Of a DNA stretch of 64,000 nt, positions 24,103 to 32,891 are shown in pieces. Below the pieces are notes generated by a model. The model was not told the origin of the DNA and made no database searches. It was given only the letters and a program-made list of their open reading frames with translations. The stretch comes from Micromonospora aurantiaca ATCC 27029. GTDB taxonomy: Bacteria; Actinomycetota; Actinomycetes; Mycobacteriales; Micromonosporaceae. The stretch is from the NCBI RefSeq assembly GCF_000145235.1, contig NC_014391.1, forward strand, positions 2,922,001-2,986,000, written 5' to 3'. Both the position numbers and the translations under genes were made by a program. Numbering within the stretch: the first letter of the stretch is position 1; each line of letters opens with the position of its first letter.

Positions 24103-24693
24103 TCAGCCGGCGACCGGCAGCGCCGCCGGTACGCCGCGCAGGAAGTTGTCGAACAACCGCAGCCCGTCCTGTGTGGTCACGCTCTCCGGATGGAACTGCA
24201 CCCCCTCGACGGCGAGCGTGCGGTGGCGCAGGCCCATCACGTAGCCGTCGTCGCCGGAGCGGGCGGTCACCTCCAGCGGGGGCGGCACCGGGTCGGCGAC
24301 GATGAGCGAGTGGTAGCGGGTGACCGTCAGCGGCGCCGGCGCCCCGGCGTACACCCCGCGGCCGTCGTGCGTGACCTCGCTGGTCTTGCCGTGCATCAGG
24401 TGCCGGGCCACAGCGATCGTGCCGCCGTACGCCAGGCCGATCGCCTGGTGGCCGAGGCAGACGCCGAGCAGCGGCACCCGGCCGGCGAACGCGTGGACCA
24501 GCTCGACGTGGCCGGAGTCGCCGGGGTGGCCGGGCCCGGGGCCGAGCACCACCGCGTCGGGGCGCAGCGCGGCGAGGTGCCGGGGGCTGCGCGCGCGGGA
24601 CCGGACCACCACCGTCCGCGCGCCGAGCGTGCGCAGGTACTGGTCGATGATGTGGGTGAAGCTGTCGTACGCGTCGACGAGCAGGACCTTCAC
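24103..24693 (-). CDS. anthranilate/aminodeoxychorismate synthase glutamine amidotransferase (TrpG/PabA-like)
   Basis: 196 residues from GTG 24693. It is a class I glutamine amidotransferase with the nucleophile Cys in LLGVCLGHQAIG and the His-Glu pair in VEGVQFHPESV. The ATP/PP-like N-terminus is VLLVDAYDSFTHIIDQYL. It releases ammonia for the adjacent chorismate-using subunit, whose stop overlaps this start by 4 bp. The subunit is therefore dedicated to the cluster and not shared with folate or tryptophan synthesis, although that cannot be proven here. Confidence 0.9.
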   Translation of the reverse strand: MKVLLVDAYDSFTHIIDQYLRTLGARTVVVRSRARSPRHLAALRPDAVVLGPGPGHPGDSGHVELVHAFAGRVPLLGVCLGHQAIGLAYGGTIAVARHLMHGKTSEVTHDGRGVYAGAPAPLTVTRYHSLIVADPVPPPLEVTARSGDDGYVMGLRHRTLAVEGVQFHPESVTTQDGLRLFDNFLRGVPAALPVAG

Positions 24694-26246
24694 GGCAGCA
24701 GCTCCTCGCCGGTCAGGGCCCAGTAGGCGGCGCTCATCTTGGCCAGCGTCTCCCGCCACTCGGCGGCCGGTGTGGAGTCGGCGACCACCCCGGCGGACGC
24801 CTGGGTGTGGTAGCGGTGCCCGTCGTGCACGACGGTGCGGATGCAGAGCGCGAGCACCGCGAACCCGCGGACGTCGACCAGGCCGATGGCGCCCGCGTAG
24901 ATGCCCCGGGGCTCCGCCTCCAGCCCGTCGATGATCTCCATCGACCGCAGCTTCGGCGCGCCGGTCATGGTGCCGGCCGGGAACGCGGCGCGGACCGCCG
25001 CCCACACGTCCGCGCCGTCGTCGAGGCGGCCGGACACGGTGGAGACCAGGTGGTGCACGTACGCGAACGGCTCGACGTCGAGCATCGCGTCCACCGACAG
25101 CGTGCCCGGCTCGCAGACCCGGCCGATGTCGTTGCGGCACAGGTCGACGAGCATGACGTGCTCGGCGCGCTCCTTCTCGCTGGCCCGCAGCTCGGCCACC
25201 CGGCGACGGTCGGTCAGCGGGTCGGCCGAGCGGGCGGCGGTGCCGGCGATCGGGCGCATCGACAGCCGGTCGCCGTCCAGGCGCAGGAACAGCTCCGGGC
25301 TGGCGCCGATCACCGTGCGCCCGGCCCAGGGCGCCAGGTACATGTACGGCGACGGGCTGCGGTGCCGCAGGCGCCGGTAGACGTCCAGCGGGGTGAGGGT
25401 GGTCTCCACCTCGATGCGGTGGCCGATCTGCACCTGGTAGCTGTCGCCGACCCGGATGTGCCGCAGGCACCGCCGCACCCGCTCGGCGAACGTCTCCTCG
25501 TCGACTGTGTCGCGCACCCGTTCCGGCGTGGGCGCGGGTGGCGGCGGCTGGTCGGCGGGCACGCCGGTGAGCAGCCGCGTCACCGGCGGCGCCGGCTGCG
25601 GCGGCAGGTGCGGGCCGGTGGCGTGCAGCTGGTGCGCCGTCCCGGCGCGAAGGTCCCACCAGACGGTGTGCCGGAACAGTGTCAGCGCGCACCGGGGGAG
25701 GTCGTCGTCGGCCCGGTCCAGGGTCAGCTCGTCCATGTCGCGGGCGGCCTCGTAGGCCAGGGTGGTGAGGAAACCGAAGGCGAACCGGCCGGCCGGCACG
25801 GGCGTCTCGACGGTGAAGGCCCGCTGCACGGCGCGGACCACCGACCAGAGCTGCGCCGGGCCGGGCACGTGCCAGGCGGACGTGGTGTCGCGCTGCCGGG
25901 CCGGCGCGCCGAGGACGGCGGTGACCACCGCGCGCAGCGCGTCGCCCAGCGGCCCGGCGGCGGTCAGCTCGCACCTGTCGGCCAGGAACCGCAGCTCGGC
26001 GAGGCGGCCCCAGCCCACCGCCGCGGCCTGCCGGTCGGCGGCCGGCCCGTCCAGGCTTTCGAAGAGGTACGCGTCGTGCGCGGCATGGCTTTGTGTCAAT
26101 GCGGTGTACAACGCGAGCGGATTGATGGACGGCAGTGTGATTGAGGTCACGGAAATCGGAATGCGGTCGGCCGGCGTCGTGCCTCCCGGCGTCTCCGAAC
26201 GGTGGTCTGTGGTTTCCGCACCCACCGCAGTCGACAATGAGGACAC
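24690..26246 (-). CDS. chorismate-utilising enzyme, anthranilate synthase component I type
   Basis: 518 residues from GTG 26246, which has AAAGGGGGG 7 nt upstream. The C-terminal chorismate-binding domain is complete (GDSYQVQIGHRIEV, IGASPELFLR, SEKERAEHVMLVDLCRNDIG, FPAGTMTGAPKLRSMEII). Near residue 330 the motif is RPIAGT. ADC synthases (PabB) carry Lys in this place (PIKGT), whereas anthranilate and ADIC synthases carry Ala or Ser. The enzyme therefore probably aminates C2, giving anthranilate or 2-amino-2-deoxyisochorismate. The N-terminal YLFESLDG resembles the Trp-feedback site of TrpE. It is the first gene of the 14-gene minus-strand operon. Confidence 0.88.
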   Translation of the reverse strand: MSSLSTAVGAETTDHRSETPGGTTPADRIPISVTSITLPSINPLALYTALTQSHAAHDAYLFESLDGPAADRQAAAVGWGRLAELRFLADRCELTAAGPLGDALRAVVTAVLGAPARQRDTTSAWHVPGPAQLWSVVRAVQRAFTVETPVPAGRFAFGFLTTLAYEAARDMDELTLDRADDDLPRCALTLFRHTVWWDLRAGTAHQLHATGPHLPPQPAPPVTRLLTGVPADQPPPPAPTPERVRDTVDEETFAERVRRCLRHIRVGDSYQVQIGHRIEVETTLTPLDVYRRLRHRSPSPYMYLAPWAGRTVIGASPELFLRLDGDRLSMRPIAGTAARSADPLTDRRRVAELRASEKERAEHVMLVDLCRNDIGRVCEPGTLSVDAMLDVEPFAYVHHLVSTVSGRLDDGADVWAAVRAAFPAGTMTGAPKLRSMEIIDGLEAEPRGIYAGAIGLVDVRGFAVLALCIRTVVHDGHRYHTQASAGVVADSTPAAEWRETLAKMSAAYWALTGEELLP

Positions 26247-26388
26247 TGTGGAACCCCCCTTTGAGCAGCCCGGATGCCCCCACGCGGACCGGCTGGGCCG
26301 CGTTCGGTGACAGATCGGACTTCCCCCGTTGAAAAGGACGCGCGGCACCCCCCGGGTTCGGCCGGGAATGGGTTGCGGTCCCGGGAAA

Positions 26389-26427
26389 CACTTTCACCAA
26401 GTGCGGTTCCCGTTGTCCATACCACTT
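26389..26427. promoter_or_regulatory. CACTT half-sites between cluster and second MocR gene
   Basis: CACTT-TCACC-AAGTG (26389-26403) is a perfect 5-5-5 inverted repeat, and a further CACTT lies at 26423-26427. They sit in the 206-bp divergent region upstream of both the MocR gene and the 14-gene operon, a natural place for an autoregulated operator. This is suggestive only. Confidence 0.3.
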
Positions 26428-26452
26428 CGGTGACCGGGGAGAGGACCAATCG

Positions 26453-27905
26453 GTGTGGCATCTGAATCTGTCAATTGACGGCGACGCGCGCGAAACGTTG
26501 TCGGCGCAGCTCCGCAACGCTCTGCGCGGCCGGATCACCGACGGCACGCTGCGCCCCGGGACGCGCGTCCCGTCGACCCGGCAGCTCGCGACTGACCTCG
26601 GCGTGTCCCGGACCGTGGTCGTCGAGGCGTACGAACAGCTCTGCGCCGAGGGCTACCTGACGTCGCAGCGCGGTTCCGGCACCTCGGTGGCGGACTCCGC
26701 GCGCCGGTGTCGCCTCCGCGCTCACCGCCGACGAGGCGCCCGCGCCGGAGGTGTGGGACCTGCGCGCCGGCGGCACCGACGTGTCCACGTTCCCGCGCCA
26801 GGACTGGATCCGCTGTGTCGGCGCGGTGCTCCGCTCGGCCGGGCCGCGGGAACTGGGCTACGCCCCGCCGTCCGGTCTGCCGCCGGTCCGCCGCACGCTC
26901 GCCGGCTACCTCGGCCGGGTCCGGGGCGTCCGCGTCCGCCCCGAGCACCTGATGATCACGTCCGGCTTCGCCCAGGGGCTGGCGCTGCTCTGCCGGGTGC
27001 TGCGCGACCAGGGACACGAGGCGATCGGCGTCGAGGATCCCGGGCACCCGGGGGAGTGGGCGTTCATCGCCGACGCCGGGCTGCGGCCGGTGAGCGTGCC
27101 GGTGGACCGGGAGGGCATCCGCGTCGACGAGCTGGCCGCCACCGGCGTACGCGCCGTGCTCACCACCCCGGCCAGCCAGTTCCCCACCGGCGCTCCGCTG
27201 AGCCGGCGGCGCCGGGAGCAACTGCTCGACTGGGCGCGGGCGGTGGACGGGTACGTCGTCGAGGACGACTTCGACGCCGCGTTCGTGCCACCGGCGCAGC
27301 GGATGCCCGCGTTGCAGAGCGTCGCGCCGGACCGCGTGGTCTACGCGGGCAGCGCCAGCAAGGTCCTCGCCCCGGCGCTGCGGCTCGGCTGGCTGGCCGC
27401 GCCGACCGGGCTGGCCGCCTCGATCGAGCGGGTCCGGGCCGGCTGGGACATCGGCTGCTCCGGGCTGGACCAGCTCGCCTTCGCGCGGCTCGTGGACACC
27501 GGCGCGTTCGACCGGCACCTGCGCCGGCTGCGCGCCGAGTTCCAGCGCCGCGGCCAGGCGGTACGCCAGCACGTCGCGCGCCACCTGCCCGGCGTGGCGC
27601 CGCTCGACGCCAGTGGCGGCCTCCAGACGTACCTGGTGCTGCCCCGCTGGTGTGCTGAGGAGTCCATGGTGGCCGCCGCGCGGCGCCGGTCCGTGCTGGT
27701 TCGCGGCGGCCGGTTCTACGCCCTGCGCGCCGACGACCGGCCACCGGCGCTGGTCATCGGGTACGCCGGGGTGCGCGGCGCCGCGCTGGGCCGGGGGCTG
27801 GCCGGGGTCGCCGCTGCCTACCGCGACGTGACCGCCCGTCACGCGACCGGTGTCAATGCGCGGCGGGTCGCCGATTCCGACCGAAGGACCGGCTTGACAG
27901 CGTGA
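26453..27905 (+). pseudogene. MocR-type regulator split by a frameshift
   Basis: From GTG 26453 (ribosome site GGGGAGAGG) the first frame encodes a complete GntR winged helix (LRPGTRVPSTRQLATDLGVSRTVVVEAYEQ, given in parts) to about 26701. The aminotransferase-like domain (EVWDLRAGG through the PLP-lysine motif YAGSASKVLAPALRLGW) continues in the next frame from about 26703 to TGA 27905. The break falls in a CGCGCG run at 26699-26704, where one extra C would explain it. If it is real, the product is a winged helix plus unrelated sequence; if it is a sequencing error, an intact protein of about 484 residues is restored. It is divergent from the 14-gene cluster and its stop lies within the promoter of the iron-uptake operon. 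Confidence 0.8.
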
Positions 27906-27931
27906 TCGTTGATTAGGTTAGCCTAACCTCC
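27894..27931 (+). promoter_or_regulatory. iron box overlapping promoter of siderophore uptake operon
   Basis: TTAGGTTAGCCTAACCT (27913-27929) matches the IdeR/DmdR1 consensus TTAGGTTAGGCTAACCTAA at 16 of 19 positions over 27913-27931. TTGACA at 27894-27899 is a strong -35 and the -10 (TTAGCC or TAGCCT) lies inside the box. The coding GTG begins at 27932, directly after the box, so the transcript is probably leaderless. Iron-loaded repressor would block it. Confidence 0.85.
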
Positions 27932-28756
27932 GTGACGAGCAGAACGGTGCGAGCCGACGGCTTGAGCGGCAGCGACCTGCGGCTGGGCTACCACGGCACG
28001 ACGGTGGTGCACGACGCCGCCATCACGCTGCGGCCCGCGGCGGTGACCGCGTTGGTCGGCCCGAACGGCAGCGGCAAGTCGACGCTGCTGCGCGGGCTGG
28101 CCCGCCTGCACCCGCTGGAACACGGCGAGATCGTGCTGGCCGACGGCACGCCGGCCCGGGCGCTGTCCGCCCGGGACTTCGCCCGCCGGGTCACGCTGCT
28201 CGCGCAGAGCCGCCCCACCCCCAGCGGGGTGACGGTGCGGGACGTGGTCGGGTACGGCCGGCACCCGTACCGGCAGCGGTGGCGCGCGAACGACCTCGAC
28301 GGACCGGCCGCGATCGACCGGGCCATGCGGGTGACGGGCGTCGACGGCATGGCCGGCCGGCCGGTCGACGAGCTGTCCGGCGGCGAGCTGCAACGGGTCT
28401 GGCTGGCCACGTGCCTGGCCCAGGACACCGCGATCCTGCTGCTGGACGAGCCGACCACGTTCCTGGACCTGCGCTACCAGGTGGAGATCCTCGACCTGAT
28501 GCGCGAACTCGCCGACACCGCCGGCGTCGCCGTCGGTGTGGTGCTGCACGACCTCAACCAGGCCGCCGCCGTCGCCGACCAGGTGGTGCTCCTGCACGAA
28601 GGCCGGGTCCGCGGCGCCGGCACGCCGCACGAGGTGTTCACCGAGGAGGCGCTCACCGAGGCGTACGGCATCCGCGTCGAGGTGAGCGTCGACCCGGTCA
28701 CCAACCTGCTCTCCACTCGTCCCGTCGGCCGGCACACGACCCGCGTCTCCGCCTGA
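27932..28756 (+). CDS. ferric-siderophore ABC transporter ATPase (FecE/FepC type)
   Basis: 274 residues from GTG 27932. Walker A is GPNGSGKST, the Q-loop region is LLAQSRPTPSGVTVRDVVGYGRHPY, the signature is ELSGGELQR, and Walker B is ILLLDEPTTFLDL, followed by the switch His in VVLHDLN. The YGRHPY element is typical of iron-siderophore importers. No ribosome site is possible because the iron box abuts the start codon. It heads an operon with the binding protein, the permease and the siderophore-interacting protein. Confidence 0.92.
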   Translation: MTSRTVRADGLSGSDLRLGYHGTTVVHDAAITLRPAAVTALVGPNGSGKSTLLRGLARLHPLEHGEIVLADGTPARALSARDFARRVTLLAQSRPTPSGVTVRDVVGYGRHPYRQRWRANDLDGPAAIDRAMRVTGVDGMAGRPVDELSGGELQRVWLATCLAQDTAILLLDEPTTFLDLRYQVEILDLMRELADTAGVAVGVVLHDLNQAAAVADQVVLLHEGRVRGAGTPHEVFTEEALTEAYGIRVEVSVDPVTNLLSTRPVGRHTTRVSA

Positions 28757-28784
28757 CCGACTCCTGCACACAGAAGAGAAACCG

Positions 28785-29774
28785 ATGCTGCGTACCCGTC
28801 TGACCCTGCTCGTCGCCGCCGCGGCGAGCGCGCTGCTGATCGCCGGCTGCGGCACCACCGAGGAGCCCGCCGCCGCACCGTCCCCCTCCGACGCCGCGTC
28901 CACCGGCCCGGTCACCGTCACCGACAGCCGGGGCAAGACCATCACCCTCAAGAGCCCCGCCACCAAGGTCGTCGGCCTGGAGTGGGGCGAGGTGGAGATG
29001 CTCGTCGGCCTCGGCGTGATGCCGGTCGGCGTGGCCGACCCGAAGGGGTACGCCACCTGGGTGACCGCCGCCCCGCTCGACGCGAGCGTCAAGGACGTCG
29101 GCACCCGGGGTGAGCCGAGCGTCGACTCCATCGTCGCCCTCCAGCCGGACCTCGTGGTGATGGAGGCCGAGCGCGGCTCCGCCGTCGTCACCCAGCTGGA
29201 GAAGTACGTCCCGGTGCTGGTCACCAAGGGCAGCGACGCCTCCGACAACATCGGCCGGATGCGCGCGGACCTGAAGATGATCGCCACCGCGACCGGCCGT
29301 ACCGCGCAGGCGGACAAGCTGCTCGCCGACTTCGACGCCGCGCTCGCCGACGGCAAGAAGAAGATCGCCGACGCCGGGGCGGCCGGTAAGCAGTTCGCCA
29401 TCGCCGACGGCTGGAAGGAGGGCAGCACCGTCTCGATCCGGATGTTCGGCCAGGGCGCGCTCGTCTCCCAGCTCGGCATCCAGCTCGGCCTCAAGAACGC
29501 CTGGACCGGCAAGACCGACGAGATGTGGGGCCTGGGCCAGACCGACGTCGAGGGCATGACCGTCCTCAAGGGCCAGGACGTGCACTTCTTCTACAACGCC
29601 TCGGACGGCACCGACGTGTTCGCCGACGGCCTCGCCGGCAACGCGATCTGGCGTTCCCTGCCGTTCGTCCAGCAGAACAAGCTGCACAAGATGCCCAACG
29701 GCATCTGGACCTTCGGCGGCACGCTGTCCGCCAAGCAGTACATCGACGAGCTGGTCAAGGTCTACACGGCTTGA
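28785..29774 (+). CDS. ferric-siderophore substrate-binding lipoprotein
   Basis: 329 residues with a lipoprotein signal; the lipobox LIAGC places the lipidated Cys at residue 22. An Ala/Pro/Ser-rich tether precedes a periplasmic-binding domain of the FecB/FhuD family (VTVTDSRGKTITLKSPATKV, VVGLEWGEVEMLVGLGV, PDLVVMEAE). It captures ferri-siderophore, most likely the ferrioxamine made by the nearby des genes, and hands it to the permease. The stop is 5 nt before the permease ATG. Confidence 0.9.
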   Translation: MLRTRLTLLVAAAASALLIAGCGTTEEPAAAPSPSDAASTGPVTVTDSRGKTITLKSPATKVVGLEWGEVEMLVGLGVMPVGVADPKGYATWVTAAPLDASVKDVGTRGEPSVDSIVALQPDLVVMEAERGSAVVTQLEKYVPVLVTKGSDASDNIGRMRADLKMIATATGRTAQADKLLADFDAALADGKKKIADAGAAGKQFAIADGWKEGSTVSIRMFGQGALVSQLGIQLGLKNAWTGKTDEMWGLGQTDVEGMTVLKGQDVHFFYNASDGTDVFADGLAGNAIWRSLPFVQQNKLHKMPNGIWTFGGTLSAKQYIDELVKVYTA

Positions 29775-29779
29775 GCGCG

Positions 29780-31882
29780 ATGACCGCCCCCGCCCCGCCG
29801 GGGCCGGCCACCCGGCCGGCCCCGGTCGGGCCGCCGCCCGCCCGGCGCAGCCGGGTGGCCGGCGCGTTCGCCCTCGCCGCCGCGCTGCTCGTCGCGATCA
29901 CCGCGGTGCACCTCACCCAGGGCACCTCCTCGGTGGGGGCGCTGGACCTGCTCCGGCTGCTCACCGGCGGCGACGACGAGACCGCCCGGGTGCTCGTCGC
30001 CTCCCGCCTGCCCCGGCTGCTCACCGGCCTGGCCGTCGGCGTCGCGCTCGGCTTCGCCGGCGCGGCGTTGCAGTCGACCACCCGCAACCCGCTCGCCTCG
30101 CCGGACACGCTCGCCGTCAACGCGGGCGCCCACCTGGCGATCGTCTCCACCGCCGCGTTCGGGATCGCGCTGCCCGCGCTGCCCGCGGGCGGGCTGGCGT
30201 TCTGCGGCGGCCTCGCCGCCGCCTCCCTGGTCATGCTGCTCTCGGCCGGCGGTCAGGCCGCCACCACCCGGCTCATCCTCGCCGGCTCGGCCACCGCGAT
30301 GGCGCTCTCCTCGCTGACCATGCTGCTCATGCTGCTGTTCGAGCAGGCCACCATCGGCCTGTTCGCCTGGGGCAACGGCTCGCTCGTGCAGGGCGACCTG
30401 GTCGCGTTCACCCAGCTCGCCCCCGTGATCGGGGTCGCCGCGCTGGTGCTCGTGGCCCTCGGGCACCGGCTGGACCTGCTGGCCCTCGGCGACGACACCG
30501 CCACCGTGCTCGGGCTCAACGTGCGCCGTACCCGGCTGACTGTCGTGCTGCTGGCCGTGCTGCTCTCCGCCGCGGCGGTCACCCTGGCCGGCCCGATCGG
30601 CTTCGTCGGCCTCGGCGCGCCGGTGATCGTCCGGCTGCTCGGCCGGTGGGTGCCCGAGGTGCACCGGCACCGCATCCTGATGCCGCTGTCCGGCATCGTC
30701 GGCGTGGTCATCGTGCTCGGCTCCGACGTGCTGCTGCGCGCCGTGCTCGGCGGGCAGGCCGGAGTCGACGTGCCGACCGGCGTGGTGACCACGCTCTTCG
30801 GCGCGGTGCTGCTGGTCTGGCTGGCCCGCCGCCACCGCGACGCCGGACCGACCCGGCAGGCGCCGGGCGGCCACGCCGCAGTCCGCTCCCGCGGCTTCGT
30901 CGCCACCGTCGTCGCGGTCTGCGCGGTCGTCGTCACCGCCGCGCTGGTGCTCGGCATGCTCGCCGGTGACACGTGGGTGCTGCTCGGGGACATCGTCAAC
31001 TGGGTGCAGGGCCGCACCGGACCGGCGTACACATTCGTGCTGGACGCCCGCTGGCCGCGGGTCGCCGCGGCGCTGCTGGCCGGCGCCGCGCTGGCCCTGG
31101 CCGGCACCACCGTGCAGGCGGTGTGCCGGAACCCGCTGGCCGAACCGGGCATCCTCGGCATCACCGGCGGTGCCGGCATCGGCGCGGTGTCGCTGCTGAC
31201 GTTCGCGCCGATGGCCGGCGTGCTCGCCCTGTCCGGCGCCGCCGGTCTCGGCGCGGTCGTCGCGTTCGCGCTGGTCTACGGCCTGGCCCGGCGGCGGGGG
31301 CTCAACTCCGACCGGCTGGTGCTGATCGGGTTCGCGGTCTGGCAGGGCGGTACGGCGATCATCACGTTCATCGTGGTGTCGTCCGACCCGTGGAACACCG
31401 GCAAGGCGCTGACCTGGCTGTCCGGCTCCACCTACGGGCGTACCGCACCGCAGGTGCTGCCGGTGGCGATCGCGCTGCTGATCGCGCTGCCGGTGGTCGC
31501 CGCCGTGCGCCGCGAGCTGGACCTGCTCGCGCTCGACGACGACACGCCCCGGGTGCTCGGCGTCCGGCTGGAACGTGCCCGGCTGGTCGCGCTCGGCCTG
31601 GCGGCGCTGCTCACCGCGACCGCCGTGTCGGCGGTCGGCGTGATCGGCTTCGTCGGCCTGGTCGCGCCGCACGCGGCCCGGGCGCTCGTCGGCGGGCGGC
31701 ACACCCGCGTCCTGCCGGTCGCGGTGCTGCTCGGCGCCACCCTGGTCAGCCTCGCCGACACGCTCGGCCGCAGCGTCATCGCTCCCGCCCAGGTCCCCGC
31801 CGGTCTGGTCACCGCCATGATCGGCACCCCGTACTTCGTCTGGTTGCTGTGGCGTTCCCGCGCCGCGGCAGCCGCCCGTTAG
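29780..31882 (+). CDS. fused ferric-siderophore permease (FecC-FecD in one chain)
   Basis: 700 residues from ATG 29780. Two complete FecCD units are joined end to end: the first (about 1-345) contains RLPRLLTGLAVGVALGFAGA and GPIGFVGLGAPVIVRLLGR, and the second (about 360-700) contains RWPRVAAALLAGAALALAGT and GVIGFVGLVAPHAARALVG. A short charged linker (RRHRDAGPTRQAPGG) separates them. The fusion supplies both halves of the importer channel, so one ATPase dimer and one binding protein suffice. Fused permeases occur in several actinomycete siderophore systems. Confidence 0.92.
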   Translation: MTAPAPPGPATRPAPVGPPPARRSRVAGAFALAAALLVAITAVHLTQGTSSVGALDLLRLLTGGDDETARVLVASRLPRLLTGLAVGVALGFAGAALQSTTRNPLASPDTLAVNAGAHLAIVSTAAFGIALPALPAGGLAFCGGLAAASLVMLLSAGGQAATTRLILAGSATAMALSSLTMLLMLLFEQATIGLFAWGNGSLVQGDLVAFTQLAPVIGVAALVLVALGHRLDLLALGDDTATVLGLNVRRTRLTVVLLAVLLSAAAVTLAGPIGFVGLGAPVIVRLLGRWVPEVHRHRILMPLSGIVGVVIVLGSDVLLRAVLGGQAGVDVPTGVVTTLFGAVLLVWLARRHRDAGPTRQAPGGHAAVRSRGFVATVVAVCAVVVTAALVLGMLAGDTWVLLGDIVNWVQGRTGPAYTFVLDARWPRVAAALLAGAALALAGTTVQAVCRNPLAEPGILGITGGAGIGAVSLLTFAPMAGVLALSGAAGLGAVVAFALVYGLARRRGLNSDRLVLIGFAVWQGGTAIITFIVVSSDPWNTGKALTWLSGSTYGRTAPQVLPVAIALLIALPVVAAVRRELDLLALDDDTPRVLGVRLERARLVALGLAALLTATAVSAVGVIGFVGLVAPHAARALVGGRHTRVLPVAVLLGATLVSLADTLGRSVIAPAQVPAGLVTAMIGTPYFVWLLWRSRAAAAAR

Positions 31883-31927
31883 CCCGTTCACCGACGCAGC
31901 CCCCACCGGCCGTGAGAGGAATGACGC

Positions 31928-32830
31928 ATGACCAGCACCCTGGCCGTCGCGCCCTGGCGAGTCTTCACCGTCGAGGTCCGCGCGCTACGCCGGCTCGGCC
32001 CGTCCTTCCTGCGGGTGACGCTCACCGGCCCGGACCTGGACCGGTTCGCCGACAACGGGTACGACCAGCGGATCAAGCTGGCCCTGCCGCCGGTCGACGG
32101 CGCGCCGGGGGAGCTGCCCGACGGGCCGGACTGGTTCCCGCGGTGGCGTGAGCTGCCGGACGCGCTGCGCAGCCCGATCCGCACGTACACGGTCCGCGCC
32201 GTCCGGCCGGAGGCGTACGAGGTGGACGTGGACATGGCGCTGCACGGCGACGGCGGCCCGGCCACCCGGTGGGCCCGGCGGGCGCGTCTCGGCGACCGGA
32301 TCGCCGTCGTCGGCCCGGACGCCGGGTGGGACGGCCCGCACGGCGGGGTCGAGTTCCAGCCGCCGGCCGGCGCGACGCTGCTGCTGGCCGGCGACGAGAC
32401 CGCCGCGCCGGCGATCTGCGCGATCCTGGAGCGGTTGCCCGCCGAGGCGCGCGGGCACGCGCTGGTGGAGGTGCCGGAGACCGGCGACGAGCTGCCCTGC
32501 CGGGCGCCGGCCGGCGTCACCGTGACCTGGCTGCCCCGCGACGGCGCCCCGCACGGCAGCCGGCTCACCCCGGCCGTGACAGGTCTGGCCGGGCGGCTGG
32601 TGCCGGTACCGGTCGCGGTGGCCGCCGCGCCGCTGACCGAGGTGGACGTGGACCGGGACATCCTCTGGGAGGTGCCGGAGCGGCCCGACGGCGCGGCGCT
32701 CTACGCCTGGCTGGCCGGGGAGGCGGCGGTGATCCGCGGCCTGCGCCGGCACCTGGTCACCGAGCGGGGCATGGACCGGCGCGCGGTGGCGTTCATGGGC
32801 TACTGGCGGGCCGGTCGCGCGGAGAACTGA
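31928..32830 (+). CDS. siderophore-interacting protein (FAD-dependent ferri-siderophore reductase)
   Basis: 300 residues from ATG 31928 (ribosome site GAGAGGA). The FAD-binding motif is RSPIRTYTVRA, with the NAD(P)H-binding C-terminal part containing LLAGDETAAPAICAIL, and the C-terminal RAVAFMGYWRAGRA is characteristic of ViuB/SIP proteins. It reduces Fe(III) in imported siderophore to release iron in the cytoplasm. It is the last gene of the iron-box operon and ends before a very strong hairpin. Confidence 0.92.
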   Translation: MTSTLAVAPWRVFTVEVRALRRLGPSFLRVTLTGPDLDRFADNGYDQRIKLALPPVDGAPGELPDGPDWFPRWRELPDALRSPIRTYTVRAVRPEAYEVDVDMALHGDGGPATRWARRARLGDRIAVVGPDAGWDGPHGGVEFQPPAGATLLLAGDETAAPAICAILERLPAEARGHALVEVPETGDELPCRAPAGVTVTWLPRDGAPHGSRLTPAVTGLAGRLVPVPVAVAAAPLTEVDVDRDILWEVPERPDGAALYAWLAGEAAVIRGLRRHLVTERGMDRRAVAFMGYWRAGRAEN

Positions 32831-32844
32831 TCGTCCCCACCACC

Positions 32845-32885
32845 GACGGAAGCGGGCCGGCGCGATGCGCCGGCCCGCTTCCGTC
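32845..32885. terminator. 19-bp perfect hairpin, bidirectional terminator
   Basis: Arms 32845-32863 and 32867-32885 are perfectly complementary with a 3-nt loop, between the convergent uptake and desABCD operons. No T-tract. Confidence 0.8.
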
Positions 32886-32891
32886 ATGCCA

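Noticed and set aside
24103..26246. PabA/PabB-type aminodeoxychorismate synthase feeding p-aminophenylalanine
   Set aside because: The active-site motif is PIAGT, not PIKGT, and no PapC-type prephenate dehydrogenase is present.
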